From the NCBI GenBank assembly GCA_028287465.1, contig JAQBPO010000031.1:1-64000 (forward strand): a stretch of DNA of 64,000 nucleotides, read 5' to 3'. Position numbers and translations under genes: made by a program. Positions within the stretch are counted from its first letter, which is position 1; every line of letters begins with the position of its first letter. Shown one piece after another: positions 51,898 through 61,304 of this stretch. The notes under the pieces are model-generated. The model was not told the DNA's origin. It ran no database searches and saw nothing but the letters and a program-made list of their open reading frames with translations. This DNA is from Fibrobacterota bacterium (lineage in GTDB: Bacteria > Fibrobacterota > Fibrobacteria > UBA11236).

Positions 51898-52893
51898 CTA
51901 CGGCATGATGAAAGGCACACGACGCGTTACGGATCCGGAACCCGTTTCGAGGGTCGCCAGATAGGCGCCCGCGGAGCGGATCTCCGGCAACCGGAAGCTT
52001 CCTGGGGATTCGCCGCCGCGGACGGCGAGGATATTCCCGGCCATGTCCCGCACGGTGAGCCTGTAGGCTCCCGAGACTCCGATGTCCACCCGGCCCATCG
52101 AGAACCGCAGCCCGCTCGCCATCCCGGCATTACCGGCAGCGCCGACCTCCGGAGCGAGCGCGGCGGGCGGGGCGCAATTGGCGGGATTATGGATCACGTA
52201 GAGGCGGGGATCTTCCGTCTCCTTGTCGTAACGCGGCGAGGATTTGTCGGTGCACCCTTCCATGATCCCGATATCCCTGAACCAGGCCTCGTCCAGCCGC
52301 AAGTCATGCAACTGCAATCCGAAGGGACCGGAAGGGAGGACGAACTCCTTTCCCTTGTAATTCCATGCGGGCATATCGGCGCCGTTGACGCTGGTGAAGA
52401 GGTTGTCCCCTTTCGCGGTGACGACCAGGTCGTTCCAGCCGTTCTTGAGGATGCGGGCCTTGATATCGGCGGGAGGCGAATACACGCCCGCGCCGCAGGA
52501 GGTGCAATACAGGGAAAGGAGGTTCACCGCGTCCAGATCGACCTGGATGCCCGCCACGAAAGGCGTCTGCGCCAATTCCTTCGCCTTCACGTAAACGCCG
52601 CTGTTCCCCTCCAGCATCCTGTAGCTGACGCGCAGGGTGAAGAAGTCATAGGACTTGTCCGTGTAGAGCATGGAATAGTCGTCCGTAGCGGACACGTGTT
52701 TCCCATGCAGGGCCGGCGGCGACGTGGGGGTCTCCTTCTCCACGGTCCAGGCATCCTTGCCGCGGTTGTGCCAGCCGTTCAGGGTCTTGCCGTCCCAAAG
52801 CGGTTTCCAGGTGATGACCGCGGAGGCGGTCCCGAGCGCGGTGAGCACGGTGAGCGCCGTGAACGATGAAAATCGGATTCCCCGTGAAAACAT
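51898..52893 (-). CDS. DUF1080 (3-keto-glycoside hydrolase-type) protein
   Basis: 331 residues with signal peptide (TALTVLTALGTASA). Residues 28-225 are a 3-keto-disaccharide hydrolase (DUF1080) domain: KPLWDGKTLNGWHNRGKDAWTVE, MLYTDKSYDFFTLRVSYRMLEGNSGVYVKAKE, NGWNDLVVTAKGDNLFTSVNG, GPFGLQLHD. Members act on 3-keto sugars made by dehydrogenases. Residues 270-331 (GAYRLTVRDMAGNIL ... GAYLATLETG ... FIMP) look like a Por-type sorting tail. First gene of the minus-strand arm; the PQQ propeller lies 65 bases downstream. Confidence 0.82.
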   Translation of the reverse strand: MFSRGIRFSSFTALTVLTALGTASAVITWKPLWDGKTLNGWHNRGKDAWTVEKETPTSPPALHGKHVSATDDYSMLYTDKSYDFFTLRVSYRMLEGNSGVYVKAKELAQTPFVAGIQVDLDAVNLLSLYCTSCGAGVYSPPADIKARILKNGWNDLVVTAKGDNLFTSVNGADMPAWNYKGKEFVLPSGPFGLQLHDLRLDEAWFRDIGIMEGCTDKSSPRYDKETEDPRLYVIHNPANCAPPAALAPEVGAAGNAGMASGLRFSMGRVDIGVSGAYRLTVRDMAGNILAVRGGESPGSFRLPEIRSAGAYLATLETGSGSVTRRVPFIMP

Positions 52894-53018
52894 GCCTGCA
52901 TCCCCCCGTATCCGGCCGGGCTTCCGCCGGCCGTTACCGCAAAGCTACCCCGGGGCGCCGCCCGGCGTTTACCCTTTTCCACCGGGACTTTGCCATTTCC
53001 GATTATGCCGCGATTTGC

Positions 53019-53038
53019 CGTGGACATGGTTGTCCACG
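53019..53038. promoter_or_regulatory. 8-bp perfect inverted repeat
   Basis: CGTGGACA and TGTCCACG with TGGT between, about 130 bases upstream of the minus-arm start. It is the strongest operator-like site in this gap. Confidence 0.4.
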
Positions 53039-53275
53039 ACCGCCCCCAGGGCCTTGAATCCGGCCTCCGCCGTTCAGCGGCACGGATCGACCCGGCGTTC
53101 GGCGCGGGTTATCGGGCTAGCGTTTAGTGGCAATGATCGGAATCATGAAAAGGGACCCGGGAAGACCCTCCGAAGCCGCATCCGAGTAATCGATCGGGCA
53201 TAGATTCAAGGGCAGGGGGCAGGGGCGCGGGGGGCCGTGCCGAAGCAAGAAACCGCGATTAATCCAAGTAATGAC

Positions 53276-53297
53276 TTCCGATTTCCAACTATCGGAA
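53276..53297. promoter_or_regulatory. 7-bp inverted repeat upstream of plus arm
   Basis: TTCCGAT (53276-53282) and ATCGGAA (53291-53297) with eight bases between, about 65 bases upstream of the extended -10 of the plus arm. A second site of related sequence (ATGAT/ATCAT around CGGA) occurs at 53133-53146, so both may bind one regulator. Confidence 0.4.
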
Positions 53298-53360
53298 TCG
53301 ATTAGGCCCTAATTTCCGGTGTGGTGCGCCTTTTAGCCACACCCGGCGCTATCGTCCGCG

Positions 53361-53369
53361 TGCTATACT
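53361..53369 (+). promoter_or_regulatory. Extended -10 promoter of plus-strand arm
   Basis: TGCTATACT: TGn followed by TATACT, 14 bases upstream of the start codon at 53384, with GGAAGGGG between. Predicted start of transcription about 53376, so the leader would be very short. Confidence 0.42.
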
Positions 53370-53383
53370 GGGAAGGGGATCCG

Positions 53384-54796
53384 ATGATTTTCAAGCAAGA
53401 TAGTTTCCGAACCCGCCGTGTCCTGGCGGCGCTTTTGGCCGGTGCCGCGCTTTCCGCGGCATCGCCCCGATCGGCCGAAGCGGCCACCCTCCCCGGAGGA
53501 TTCACGGAAACCAAACTGATCGGCTCCCTCAATCCCACTTGCGTCGAGGTCGCTCCGGACGGTCGCGTCCTGCTGTGCGAGAAGAGCGGCCGCATCCGCG
53601 TCTACAAAGGGGAGAAATGGCTGACCGCGCCCCTCCTGACCGTGGACGCCGATTACGTAGAGGAACGGGGCCTCCTGGGGCTCGCCCTGGATCCGGATTT
53701 CGAGGCCAACCCCTTCGTCTACGTCTTCTACACCGCGAAGAACCCGGCCCATAACCGCGTCAGCCGTTTCCGCGTCGAGGGCGATGCGGTGACCGGTGCG
53801 GAGCAGGTGTTGATCGATCTCAATCCGGCCATCGCCCTCCGTTCGGGAGGCTGGCATAACGGCGGGTCGATCCATTTCGGCAAGGACGGCAAGCTGTACA
53901 TCTCCACCGGCAACAATACCATCCAGGCGAACAGCCAATCCCTGGACGTGCTGCTCGGCAAGATCCTGCGCCTCAATCCCGACGGGAGCATACCGGACGA
54001 CAATCCGTTCTACAAGACGGCGACCGGCAACAACCGGGCGATATGGGCCCTGGGCCTGCGCAATCCCTATACCACCGGCATCCACCCCGTCACCGGGCGC
54101 TACCTGGTCAACGACGTCGGGGACGGCAGCTTCGAGGAGATAAACGACGGCAAGGCCGGGACCAATTACGGCTACCCCAAGGCGGAGGGCCATGCGGGCA
54201 CCGCCCCCACGGGCCTGACGGGGACCTATGGGGATCCGGTTTCGTATTACAGCCATGGCGACGGTTGCGCCATCACCGGCGGGACCTTCTACCATCCCGC
54301 CTCCAACACCTTCGGAACGCCCTACGCCGATCTGTTCTTCTTCGCCGACTATTGCAACGGATGGATCAAGACCTTGGATCCGGCAAACGGCAACGCCGTC
54401 AAGCCCTTCGCCACCGGCGTCCCCCGGCCCATCTTCCTGAAGGCTGCCCAGGACGGGAGCCTGTACTACGTATGCCGCGGGGCCCGGGCGGCCGGCCTGG
54501 GCAGCGGATCCGCCGAGGACAACCAGTCCACCAACGACGGAAGCCTGTACCGGATCAAGGGGCCCATCGCCACCTCGGCGCGCTATGCGGGCTACGGGCA
54601 TCAAGCCGGGGAACTGGTGCCGGTCCTCCCCGCGCAGGGCAGGCTGCTTTTGCCCGCGGGCAGGGGCCATGCCTCGCTGTACTCGCTTTCCGGCCGCAAG
54701 GTTTGGGAATACCAAGGTACCGCGTCCGTTACGGCCACTTGGCTGGATCTGCCCTCGACCCTGCCGGTCGGGACCTACCGCGCGAGGTTCGAATGA
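53384..54796 (+). CDS. PQQ-type sugar dehydrogenase-like propeller
   Basis: 470 residues from ATG 53384 (GGAAGGGG site). Signal region (VLAALLAGAALSAASPRSAEA). Family landmarks: SLNPTCVEVAPDGRVLLCEKSGRIRVY, GLLGLALDPDFEANPFVYVFYTAK, WHNGGSIHFGKDGKLYISTGNN, SLDVLLGKILRLNPDGSIP, WALGLRNPYTTGIHP, VNDVGDGSFEEINDGKAGTNYGYPKAEG. The last 50 residues, ASLYSLSGRKVWEYQ ... LDLPSTLPVGTYRARFE, are the clearest Por-type sorting-tail resemblance in the window. First gene of the plus-strand arm; it overlaps the next gene by four bases. Confidence 0.87.
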   Translation: MIFKQDSFRTRRVLAALLAGAALSAASPRSAEAATLPGGFTETKLIGSLNPTCVEVAPDGRVLLCEKSGRIRVYKGEKWLTAPLLTVDADYVEERGLLGLALDPDFEANPFVYVFYTAKNPAHNRVSRFRVEGDAVTGAEQVLIDLNPAIALRSGGWHNGGSIHFGKDGKLYISTGNNTIQANSQSLDVLLGKILRLNPDGSIPDDNPFYKTATGNNRAIWALGLRNPYTTGIHPVTGRYLVNDVGDGSFEEINDGKAGTNYGYPKAEGHAGTAPTGLTGTYGDPVSYYSHGDGCAITGGTFYHPASNTFGTPYADLFFFADYCNGWIKTLDPANGNAVKPFATGVPRPIFLKAAQDGSLYYVCRGARAAGLGSGSAEDNQSTNDGSLYRIKGPIATSARYAGYGHQAGELVPVLPAQGRLLLPAGRGHASLYSLSGRKVWEYQGTASVTATWLDLPSTLPVGTYRARFE

Positions 54797-56472
54797 ATTA
54801 CGGCATCAAGGAGTCCGGCCCGGCCGGCGGCGGATGGATGAATGCAGGCGGACGGATGCATGCATGGGCCCGGGGATTCAAGCGCCTTGGATTTGGGGGG
54901 GTCGCGCTCGGCTTCGCGGCGAACTGGGCGGCGGCGGCCATCCCCGACGGTCCCGGCCTGACCAACAAGACCTGGACGGCGGCCCAGGTGGGCAAGCCCG
55001 TGGCATTGATCAAGAGCCGGGAGGGCCACGGTTCGGTGGCGATGCACCGGGGTTACCTGGTCGTCATCTTCTCCAAGGACAGCGGCCTGGGCGCGGGCGG
55101 CTATAGCTTCATGGACATCAGCGATCCCGCCCATCCGAAGGTCGTGCATACCGAGGATACGCCGGAAACCCAGAACATCCGGGAACCCCACGGCTGGGGC
55201 ATGCGCGGGGACGTCGCGTGCGTGCAGGCCAACGAAGGCATGCAGTTCTGGGATTGGAGCGATGTCACCAGCCCCAAGCTGCTGGCCTACCTGAAGCTGC
55301 CGGACATCCAGGTCAGCGATTACGACAAGGGTATGTGGTGGACCTGTTGGCAGGGAGGCTACGTATACGGCGGCGGTTCGGGCAACGGGCTCTACATCGT
55401 GGACGCGAAGGATCCGTCCAAGCCCGTTTTCATCAAGAAGCTGCCCACCAGCGCCACCGGCGGCTTCCGCGTCGGGCCCACCTTCGCCATCGGCAACCTG
55501 CTGGTCCTGTCGAGCACGGACACCCCGGGCTTCTCGACCCTGGACATCGGCGACCCGGTCAATCCCAGATTGCTGGCCACGGTGAAGGCCGGGATCTCCT
55601 ATTCCGCCATGGTCAACGGCAACCGCATCCTCGCGAGCGGTTCGGAAGCGGATCTCGGCAAGCTCCTGGTCTACGACATCTCCGATCCGTCCAAGATCGT
55701 CTCCATGGGGGCGACCGCAGCCATGGGGGACAAAGGCGGCTATAACATGTTCTCGGACGGGTACGCCTTTTCGGGCTTCTCGCATGCCGGCTTCGCCAAA
55801 TTCGATCTTTCCAAGCCGGGCTTCCCCGTGGCGCAGAGGGGAACCAGCGGCGTCGACGGCGCGGACGAGGATTTCTGCACCGCCCTCGGCAACATCGCCT
55901 TCGCGAGCAGCGACCATAGCGGCGGCAGCAGCCTCATCCCCCACCAGACCGGGCCCGATACCTCGGGACCCCGGGTGAACATGGCGGTACCCAAGGACGG
56001 GGCCGTCAAGCAACCCCTGACCACGCGGGTGGGGCTAACCTTCACCGACCTGTTGGACAAGGCCACCCTCACCTCCGCCAATCTGATCGTGCGGCCGGTG
56101 GGCGGCCAAGCCATCCCGGGCGCCATCGCCACCCAGACGGGCATCGTCAACTTCAGCCCCGCCTCCCCGCTCCTGCCCAATACCACCTACGAGGTGATCG
56201 TGAATGAGGGCGGGATCAAGGATTACGCGGGCAATGGCGTCCCCAAGGCCTATCGCGGCCTGTTCAGCACCGGCGCCGCGATCACCACCGGAATCGGGGC
56301 GGAGCACCGGAACGCCAAGGCCGACGCCCCGGCCTACGCCTACCTGAATACCTTGCCCCCCGGCCTGGCCTCCAGGTATGGCGGGAAGGAGAACGGGGCG
56401 GGACGATTCCGCGTGGACGTACGAGGCCGCTTCCTCCCGCTCTTCAACACGGCCGAAGCCCTGCGGGAATAG
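54793..56472 (+). CDS. LVIVD-repeat propeller with Big_5-type domain
   Basis: 559 residues from ATG 54793, overlapping the previous stop by four bases, GAGG site five bases before. Signal about 30-52 (LGFGGVALGFAANWAAAA). Residues 60-400 hold LVIVD-type repeats (SFMDISDPAHPKVVHTED, LYIVDAKDPSKPVFIKKL, FSTLDIGDPVNPRLLATV, LLVYDISDPSKIVSMGA), a beta-propeller. Residues 415-500 form a SbsA Ig-like (Big_5) domain (NMAVPKDGAVKQPLTTRVGLTFTDLLDKATLTSANLIVRP). Probably surface-exposed; no catalytic motif seen. Confidence 0.8.
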   Translation: MNYGIKESGPAGGGWMNAGGRMHAWARGFKRLGFGGVALGFAANWAAAAIPDGPGLTNKTWTAAQVGKPVALIKSREGHGSVAMHRGYLVVIFSKDSGLGAGGYSFMDISDPAHPKVVHTEDTPETQNIREPHGWGMRGDVACVQANEGMQFWDWSDVTSPKLLAYLKLPDIQVSDYDKGMWWTCWQGGYVYGGGSGNGLYIVDAKDPSKPVFIKKLPTSATGGFRVGPTFAIGNLLVLSSTDTPGFSTLDIGDPVNPRLLATVKAGISYSAMVNGNRILASGSEADLGKLLVYDISDPSKIVSMGATAAMGDKGGYNMFSDGYAFSGFSHAGFAKFDLSKPGFPVAQRGTSGVDGADEDFCTALGNIAFASSDHSGGSSLIPHQTGPDTSGPRVNMAVPKDGAVKQPLTTRVGLTFTDLLDKATLTSANLIVRPVGGQAIPGAIATQTGIVNFSPASPLLPNTTYEVIVNEGGIKDYAGNGVPKAYRGLFSTGAAITTGIGAEHRNAKADAPAYAYLNTLPPGLASRYGGKENGAGRFRVDVRGRFLPLFNTAEALRE

Positions 56473-56473
56473 G

Positions 56474-59137
56474 ATGATGCGTCTCCGCTCCTTGATATCC
56501 GTCATGGCCCTGGCCGGGCTGCCCGGAGCGGTGCATGCCCTGGACTGCGCCATCCGGGCCGACTCCACGGCCACCGCCGGGACGGCGATGGAGTTCGCCT
56601 TGGCCTGCGATGGACCGCTCGCCGCGCGCGTGGCCTGGGAGTTCGGGGACGGCAAGACCCTCGACTACGCGGCGCAGCCCAAGGCGACGCACGCCTATGC
56701 GGCGCCCGGCAGCTATCCCGTTTTCGCGCGCATCGAGGGCGAGGACTTCCCCGCCACCGCCCTCATCACCGTCCTCAACGCGGTCTCCAAGGTGGTCCCC
56801 ACCCGATCGGGCACCCTCCTCCTCGACCGCGCCCGGGGCCGTCTGTGGAACGTCAACACGGACAACAATTCCGTCGCGGTCATCTCGGTCTCCTCCCTCA
56901 TCCGCCTCAAGGAGATCCCCGTGGGCCGCGCCCCGCGCACCTTGGCCCAGGATCCGAAGGGCAGGATCTGGGTGGCCAACCAGGACGACGCCACCCTCAC
57001 GGTCCTGGATGGCGACGTCATGGAACCGCTCTTCACCGTCGCGCTCCCCCGCGCCTCCAGGCCCTACGGGATCTGCTTCGATCCCTCGGGGCTTAACGCC
57101 TACGTTACCCTGGAGGCCTCGGGCGCAATCCTCAGGCTGGATCCCTCCGACGGGCGGATCCGGGACAGCCTTCCTCTCTTCCCCACCCCGCGCGGGATCG
57201 CCGTGGCCCCGGACGGCAAGACCCTGTGGGTGACCCGTTTCATCTCCCCCAAGGACCATGGCGAGGTGGCCCAGGTGGCGGCGGGGCCGTTCGCCCTCCA
57301 GCGCATCATCGTCCTCGCCCATGACGAGCGGCAGGATACGGAAAGCAATGGACGCGGGGTGCCCAATGGGCTCACCTCCCTGACCATCTCGCCCGATGGC
57401 TTAAGGGCCTGGGTGCCGTTCAAGAAGGACAATACCAAGCGGGGCATGCGCCTCTCCGGCAGCCCCGATCCGCAGGGCCCCCAGCTCCCCACCTTCGAGT
57501 CCACCGTGCGCACGGGCGTGGGGCAGATCGATCTGGCCTCGGGCAAGGAGATCCCCGAGGTCCGCATCGACCTGGACAACCGCAGCCTCGCCTGCGCCGT
57601 GGCCTTCGCCCGGGACGGGGCCTTCGCCTTCGTGGCCACGGAGACCTCCAACGAGATCGCCGTGATCAACGCCGCCGAGAACGCGCGCGCCACCGCCATC
57701 GAACCCCGGGAGGCGGGCCACGAACTGGGTCCGGACGGGCTGGAGGTTTCCGGTGACGACAGCGTGCTCTTCATCCACGATTTCCTTTCGCGGGAAATCG
57801 CCGTCTACGGGATCGCCGAAGTGGGCGGGAGCAACGTCATGCCCCGCATCGCCCTCATCCCCACGGTGGGGAAGGAACGCCTGGCCCCGGAAGTCCTCAA
57901 GGGCAAGCAGATCTTCTACAATGCCGCCGATCCCCGCATGGCCCGCCACAAATACCTGAGCTGCGCGGTATGCCATCTGGACGGCGGGACCGACGGAAGG
58001 GTCTGGGACTTCACCCACAAGGGCGAAGGCCTGCGCCGCACCACCTCCCTCCTGGGCAAGGCCGGCCTGGGACAAGGGCCGCTCCACTGGTCGGCCAACT
58101 TCGATGAAGTGCAGGATTTCGAGCATGACATGCGGGACGCCTTCCAAGGCACGGGGTTCCTTTCGGACGCCGCTTTCGGACAGGGGTCCGTCAACCGCCC
58201 CCTGGGGGACAAGAAGACCGGCCTGAGCCCCGGCCTGGACGCCCTGGCCGCCTACGTAACCTCCCTGGTACGCTCGCGCCCGAGCCCCTACCGCCGCCCC
58301 GACGGATCCATGACGGACGAGGCCGAGGAAGGGGAGAAGATCTTCAACCGGCCGGACGTGGGCTGCGCCGCCTGCCATGTCCCGCCTCTGTACACGGATT
58401 CGCGCCTGGTCCCGGCTCCCGCCTCGGTTCTCGATCCACCGGTGTCGGGAAGCCAAGCCTCGGCTCCGGGCGCGTTCCGCACGGCGGAAGGGTTCCTCCT
58501 GCATGACGTAGGGACCTTGAAGCCGGAGTCCGGCTGCCGCCTGGGCGACAGCCTGCGGGGCCTCGATACGCCCACCCTGAAGGGCCTGTGGGAAGGCGAA
58601 AGCTACCTGCACGACGGTTCGGCCTCGACCCTGATGGACGTCATCACCACGGCCAATCCGCAAGACCGCCATGGGAAGACCTCGCAACTCTCCGATCCGG
58701 AACGGCGCCGGTTGGTGGCCTTCCTGATGGAGCTGGACGACGGCGCGGAGCCGACGGGCATCTTGCGCCCGGCGCCGGGCAAGGCCGCCGGGCACGGTTC
58801 GGCTTCGGGATTCGCCATATCGGCCGCCAAGGCCGGTGAGGGCATGTGCTTCACCCTTTCCCGCCAATCCCTCCTCTCCAGCCCGACCGGCAAGGCCGGT
58901 TCGGGGACCGCCGAGGTCATGCCCCGGGGACTGGACATCCGGGGACTGGACGGAAGCCTGGTGCGCAGGCTGGACTTCCCCAGACGCGGCAATGGCAGCG
59001 AAGCCACCAACAGCGTCCTATGGGACGGCCGGGATGGCCGGAGCCGGCGCTGTTCCCCGGGCATGTACCTGATCATGGCCCAAGCCCAACCAGGCGCCAG
59101 AGCGCCCGCCACCACCGCCCTAACCTGGATCCCATGA
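56474..59137 (+). CDS. PKD, beta-propeller and di-heme fusion protein
   Basis: 887 residues; ATG at 56474 follows the previous stop by one base. Signal (LISVMALAGLPGAVHA). Domains: PKD-like 25-100 (VAWEFGDGKTLDY, THAYAAPGSYPVFARIEG), a YVTN-type propeller about 105-460 (RGRLWNVNTDNNSVAVISV, NQDDATLTVLDGDV), then a cytochrome c peroxidase-like di-heme domain with CAVCH (about 497) and CAACH (about 631). The C-terminal 55 residues (LDIRGLDGSLVRRLDFPRRG ... LWDGRDGRSRRCSPGMYLIMAQ) are a FlgD/sorting-like domain. Propeller plus di-heme fusions are known in periplasmic electron-transfer proteins. Peroxidase activity is inference. Confidence 0.85.
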   Translation: MMRLRSLISVMALAGLPGAVHALDCAIRADSTATAGTAMEFALACDGPLAARVAWEFGDGKTLDYAAQPKATHAYAAPGSYPVFARIEGEDFPATALITVLNAVSKVVPTRSGTLLLDRARGRLWNVNTDNNSVAVISVSSLIRLKEIPVGRAPRTLAQDPKGRIWVANQDDATLTVLDGDVMEPLFTVALPRASRPYGICFDPSGLNAYVTLEASGAILRLDPSDGRIRDSLPLFPTPRGIAVAPDGKTLWVTRFISPKDHGEVAQVAAGPFALQRIIVLAHDERQDTESNGRGVPNGLTSLTISPDGLRAWVPFKKDNTKRGMRLSGSPDPQGPQLPTFESTVRTGVGQIDLASGKEIPEVRIDLDNRSLACAVAFARDGAFAFVATETSNEIAVINAAENARATAIEPREAGHELGPDGLEVSGDDSVLFIHDFLSREIAVYGIAEVGGSNVMPRIALIPTVGKERLAPEVLKGKQIFYNAADPRMARHKYLSCAVCHLDGGTDGRVWDFTHKGEGLRRTTSLLGKAGLGQGPLHWSANFDEVQDFEHDMRDAFQGTGFLSDAAFGQGSVNRPLGDKKTGLSPGLDALAAYVTSLVRSRPSPYRRPDGSMTDEAEEGEKIFNRPDVGCAACHVPPLYTDSRLVPAPASVLDPPVSGSQASAPGAFRTAEGFLLHDVGTLKPESGCRLGDSLRGLDTPTLKGLWEGESYLHDGSASTLMDVITTANPQDRHGKTSQLSDPERRRLVAFLMELDDGAEPTGILRPAPGKAAGHGSASGFAISAAKAGEGMCFTLSRQSLLSSPTGKAGSGTAEVMPRGLDIRGLDGSLVRRLDFPRRGNGSEATNSVLWDGRDGRSRRCSPGMYLIMAQAQPGARAPATTALTWIP

Positions 59138-59160
59138 TGGGATCTCGAACGAGGAAACGC

Positions 59161-60222
59161 ATGCCTTATCCCGCAATCAACGCCCCGGCTCCGCTCCGGG
59201 CGCCGGCCTTGGCCCCGATCCTCGCCTTAACCCTGGCCTTGTCCCTCACCTGCCCCCCTGCCCGGGCGCAGACCCTGAAGCACCGCTTCCTGGCCGTGGA
59301 CAATGGCGCGAACAAGCTCCTGCTCGTGGACGAGATCGGCGGTAAAGGCTGGACCATCCCCATCCCCTCCGGATCGCGGGACCTCCAGCTGATTCCCGGC
59401 AACAAGGTGCTGGTGAGCCATGGGGACGGCGCCGCCGAATACGATCTCGCGACCGGCGCCAAAGGATGGTCCGTCACCGGGTTCTCCGGCATCAGCACCG
59501 CCCGGCGCCTCGCCAACGGCAATACCCTGTTGGGCTCCTCGGATGCGAACGCGGTGACGGTCTACGAGCTGAACCCGGACAAGACCCAGAAAGGCAAGCG
59601 CGTCTCCGCGGGCCTTACCGATCTCCGGCTTCTGCGCCCCTTGGACAACGGCAATATCCTCCTGTCCCTGGCCTCGCCCCATAAGGTGGTGGAAGTGAAC
59701 GCGGCCGGGGCGACGGTATGGACCGCCGGGCTTACCGACAAGGCCTACGTGGCCGTGAGGCTCGCCAACGGGCATACCATCGCGACCAGCGGCGAAGATG
59801 CCCGCGTCTATGACATTTCCGTGGACGGGAAATCGTCCACCTTGGCGGCGGCCGGTTTGGAGAAATTCCCGAACAGCGGTCTACTGTGGTTCAGCGGGTT
59901 CGAAATACTCCCCAACGGCCATTACTTCGTAGCCAATTGGAACGGCCATGGCATGGAAGGCAAGGGACCCCATGCGGTGGAATTCGACGCCGCCAACAAC
60001 CTGGTCTGGAAATGGGAAGATCATGTCGCGGCCAGCACGGTCACCAACGTGCTGACCTTCGAGACCGGAACCACCTCGGTCCAACCCCGCTCGGACATTA
60101 CGGCCGCGGATCGCGGATCCCCGGGCGGGCTCCGTATCCTGCAAGGGCGCGCGGCCCTGGGAGGGGCGGGCCTGGAGGGGTTCTTCCTGCCCGACGGCAG
60201 GATCCTTCCTTTGTCCAAGTAG
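59161..60222 (+). CDS. Secreted beta-propeller-type protein of unknown function
   Basis: 353 residues from ATG 59161, chosen because GAGGAAA lies in front. Signal (PILALTLALSLTCPPARA). Repeats of about 40 residues with LLVDEIGGKGWTIPIP, LVSHGDGAAEYDLATGAKGWSV, RRLANGNTLLGSSDANAVTVYEL, LRPLDNGNILLSLASPHKVVEV and VRLANGHTIATSGEDARVYDI form a propeller of the PQQ-like/arylsulfotransferase kind. No heme or active-site motif is visible. Last in the run before the ThuA gene, 56 bases away. Confidence 0.72.
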   Translation: MPYPAINAPAPLRAPALAPILALTLALSLTCPPARAQTLKHRFLAVDNGANKLLLVDEIGGKGWTIPIPSGSRDLQLIPGNKVLVSHGDGAAEYDLATGAKGWSVTGFSGISTARRLANGNTLLGSSDANAVTVYELNPDKTQKGKRVSAGLTDLRLLRPLDNGNILLSLASPHKVVEVNAAGATVWTAGLTDKAYVAVRLANGHTIATSGEDARVYDISVDGKSSTLAAAGLEKFPNSGLLWFSGFEILPNGHYFVANWNGHGMEGKGPHAVEFDAANNLVWKWEDHVAASTVTNVLTFETGTTSVQPRSDITAADRGSPGGLRILQGRAALGGAGLEGFFLPDGRILPLSK

Positions 60223-60278
60223 GTCCGTTCCGAATCCAAACCGAAGGCCATCGGGAGGCATACCTTCGAGGATGAACC

Positions 60279-61289
60279 ATGCGAGGCGGATATATGGGAA
60301 CGGAACCGGATCGGAAACCGCTTAGGCTTTTGGATCGGAATCCGCTGGTCGGATTGCTCGCGCTCGCATCGCTTTCCATGGGATGGGCCCAGCCGCGGCT
60401 GCTCGTCTTTTCGGGCCAGCCCGAAGGCGTGTACCGCCATGACGCGATCGACTACGGCACCAAGCTGATGAAAACCCTGGCGCCCAAGGCCGGCTTCGCC
60501 TACGACACCTCCACCGATGTGAACGTCTTCACGGACGCGAACCTGGACAAGTACCAGGCCGTCATGATGAACTGCAATTGCAGGCATACGCGCCTCTTCA
60601 GCCAACCCCAGCGCGAGGCGTTGCAGCGCTTCGTGCGGCGCGGGGGAGGATGGGCGGGCACCCATTGCGCCGCCGCCATGGACCTGGACCTGGATTGGCC
60701 CTGGTACAGGAACCTCGTCGGGGCCATCCACCGGCATCATACCGACGGCTCCCAGCCCGGCATCCTGAGGGTGGACAACCGGACGCATGCCTCCATGACC
60801 CACTTCACCTCCTCTACCTGGAACATCCTGCCCAAGGAAGAGCTGTATTTCTTCCTGAACGATCCCGCCCCGAGCTGGCGCCCCAATCCCGTGCTGGCCA
60901 AGGTCAATGTGCTGCTGACCTTCCAGTCCTGGGGCAATGGCCAGACCAAGCCGCCCGCCGGGGACAAGGCGGATTCGTCCCATCTGGGCGCGATGTCCTG
61001 GTACCATGAATACGATGGAGGCCGGGCCTGGTACACGGGCCTGGGCCATGAGAATTGGATTTACCAGGACTCCACCTTCATCAAGCATGTCATGGGGGGC
61101 CTGAAATACGTTCTCAGGATGGACGGGACCAGCGGGCTCGCCGCCTCCGGCGATGCGGGGTCGGCCGATCCCCTGCGCGGTCCCAGGGCGTTCATCGGGA
61201 TGGATGCGGGCAATCCCGCGGCCATCGCCTATCGGGTCCGCATCAGGCAGGGGCAACGGTTCTACGGAATCCTGGGGAACCGGGAATGA
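60279..61289 (+). CDS. ThuA-domain protein
   Basis: 336 residues; ATG 60279 with GAGGA in front (ATG 60294 alternative). Signal (LVGLLALASLSMGWA). ThuA fold: RLLVFSGQPEGVYRHDAIDYGTKLMKTL, YQAVMMNCNCRHTRLFSQPQREALQRFVRRGGGWAGTHCAA, the H-rich GAIHRHHTDGSQPG, HASMTHF, and SWYHEYDGGRAWYTGLGHENWIYQDSTFIKHVMGGLKYVL. ThuA-type proteins take part in oxidation of trehalose-like sugars to 3-keto forms; this supports the same theme as the DUF1080 gene. Last 50 residues show a tail-like region. Confidence 0.88.
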   Translation: MRGGYMGTEPDRKPLRLLDRNPLVGLLALASLSMGWAQPRLLVFSGQPEGVYRHDAIDYGTKLMKTLAPKAGFAYDTSTDVNVFTDANLDKYQAVMMNCNCRHTRLFSQPQREALQRFVRRGGGWAGTHCAAAMDLDLDWPWYRNLVGAIHRHHTDGSQPGILRVDNRTHASMTHFTSSTWNILPKEELYFFLNDPAPSWRPNPVLAKVNVLLTFQSWGNGQTKPPAGDKADSSHLGAMSWYHEYDGGRAWYTGLGHENWIYQDSTFIKHVMGGLKYVLRMDGTSGLAASGDAGSADPLRGPRAFIGMDAGNPAAIAYRVRIRQGQRFYGILGNRE

Positions 61290-61304
61290 TTCCCCGCCCC
61301 TAGG

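Larger units (their letters stand above)
52894..53383. other. Divergent intergenic region with three inverted repeats
   Basis: 490 bases between the two divergent secretome arms. No gene supported. Holds inverted repeats at 53019-53038 (8-bp arms), 53133-53146 (5-bp arms) and 53276-53297 (7-bp arms), all of which could be regulator sites, plus the extended -10 promoter for the plus arm at 53361-53369. Confidence 0.5.
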
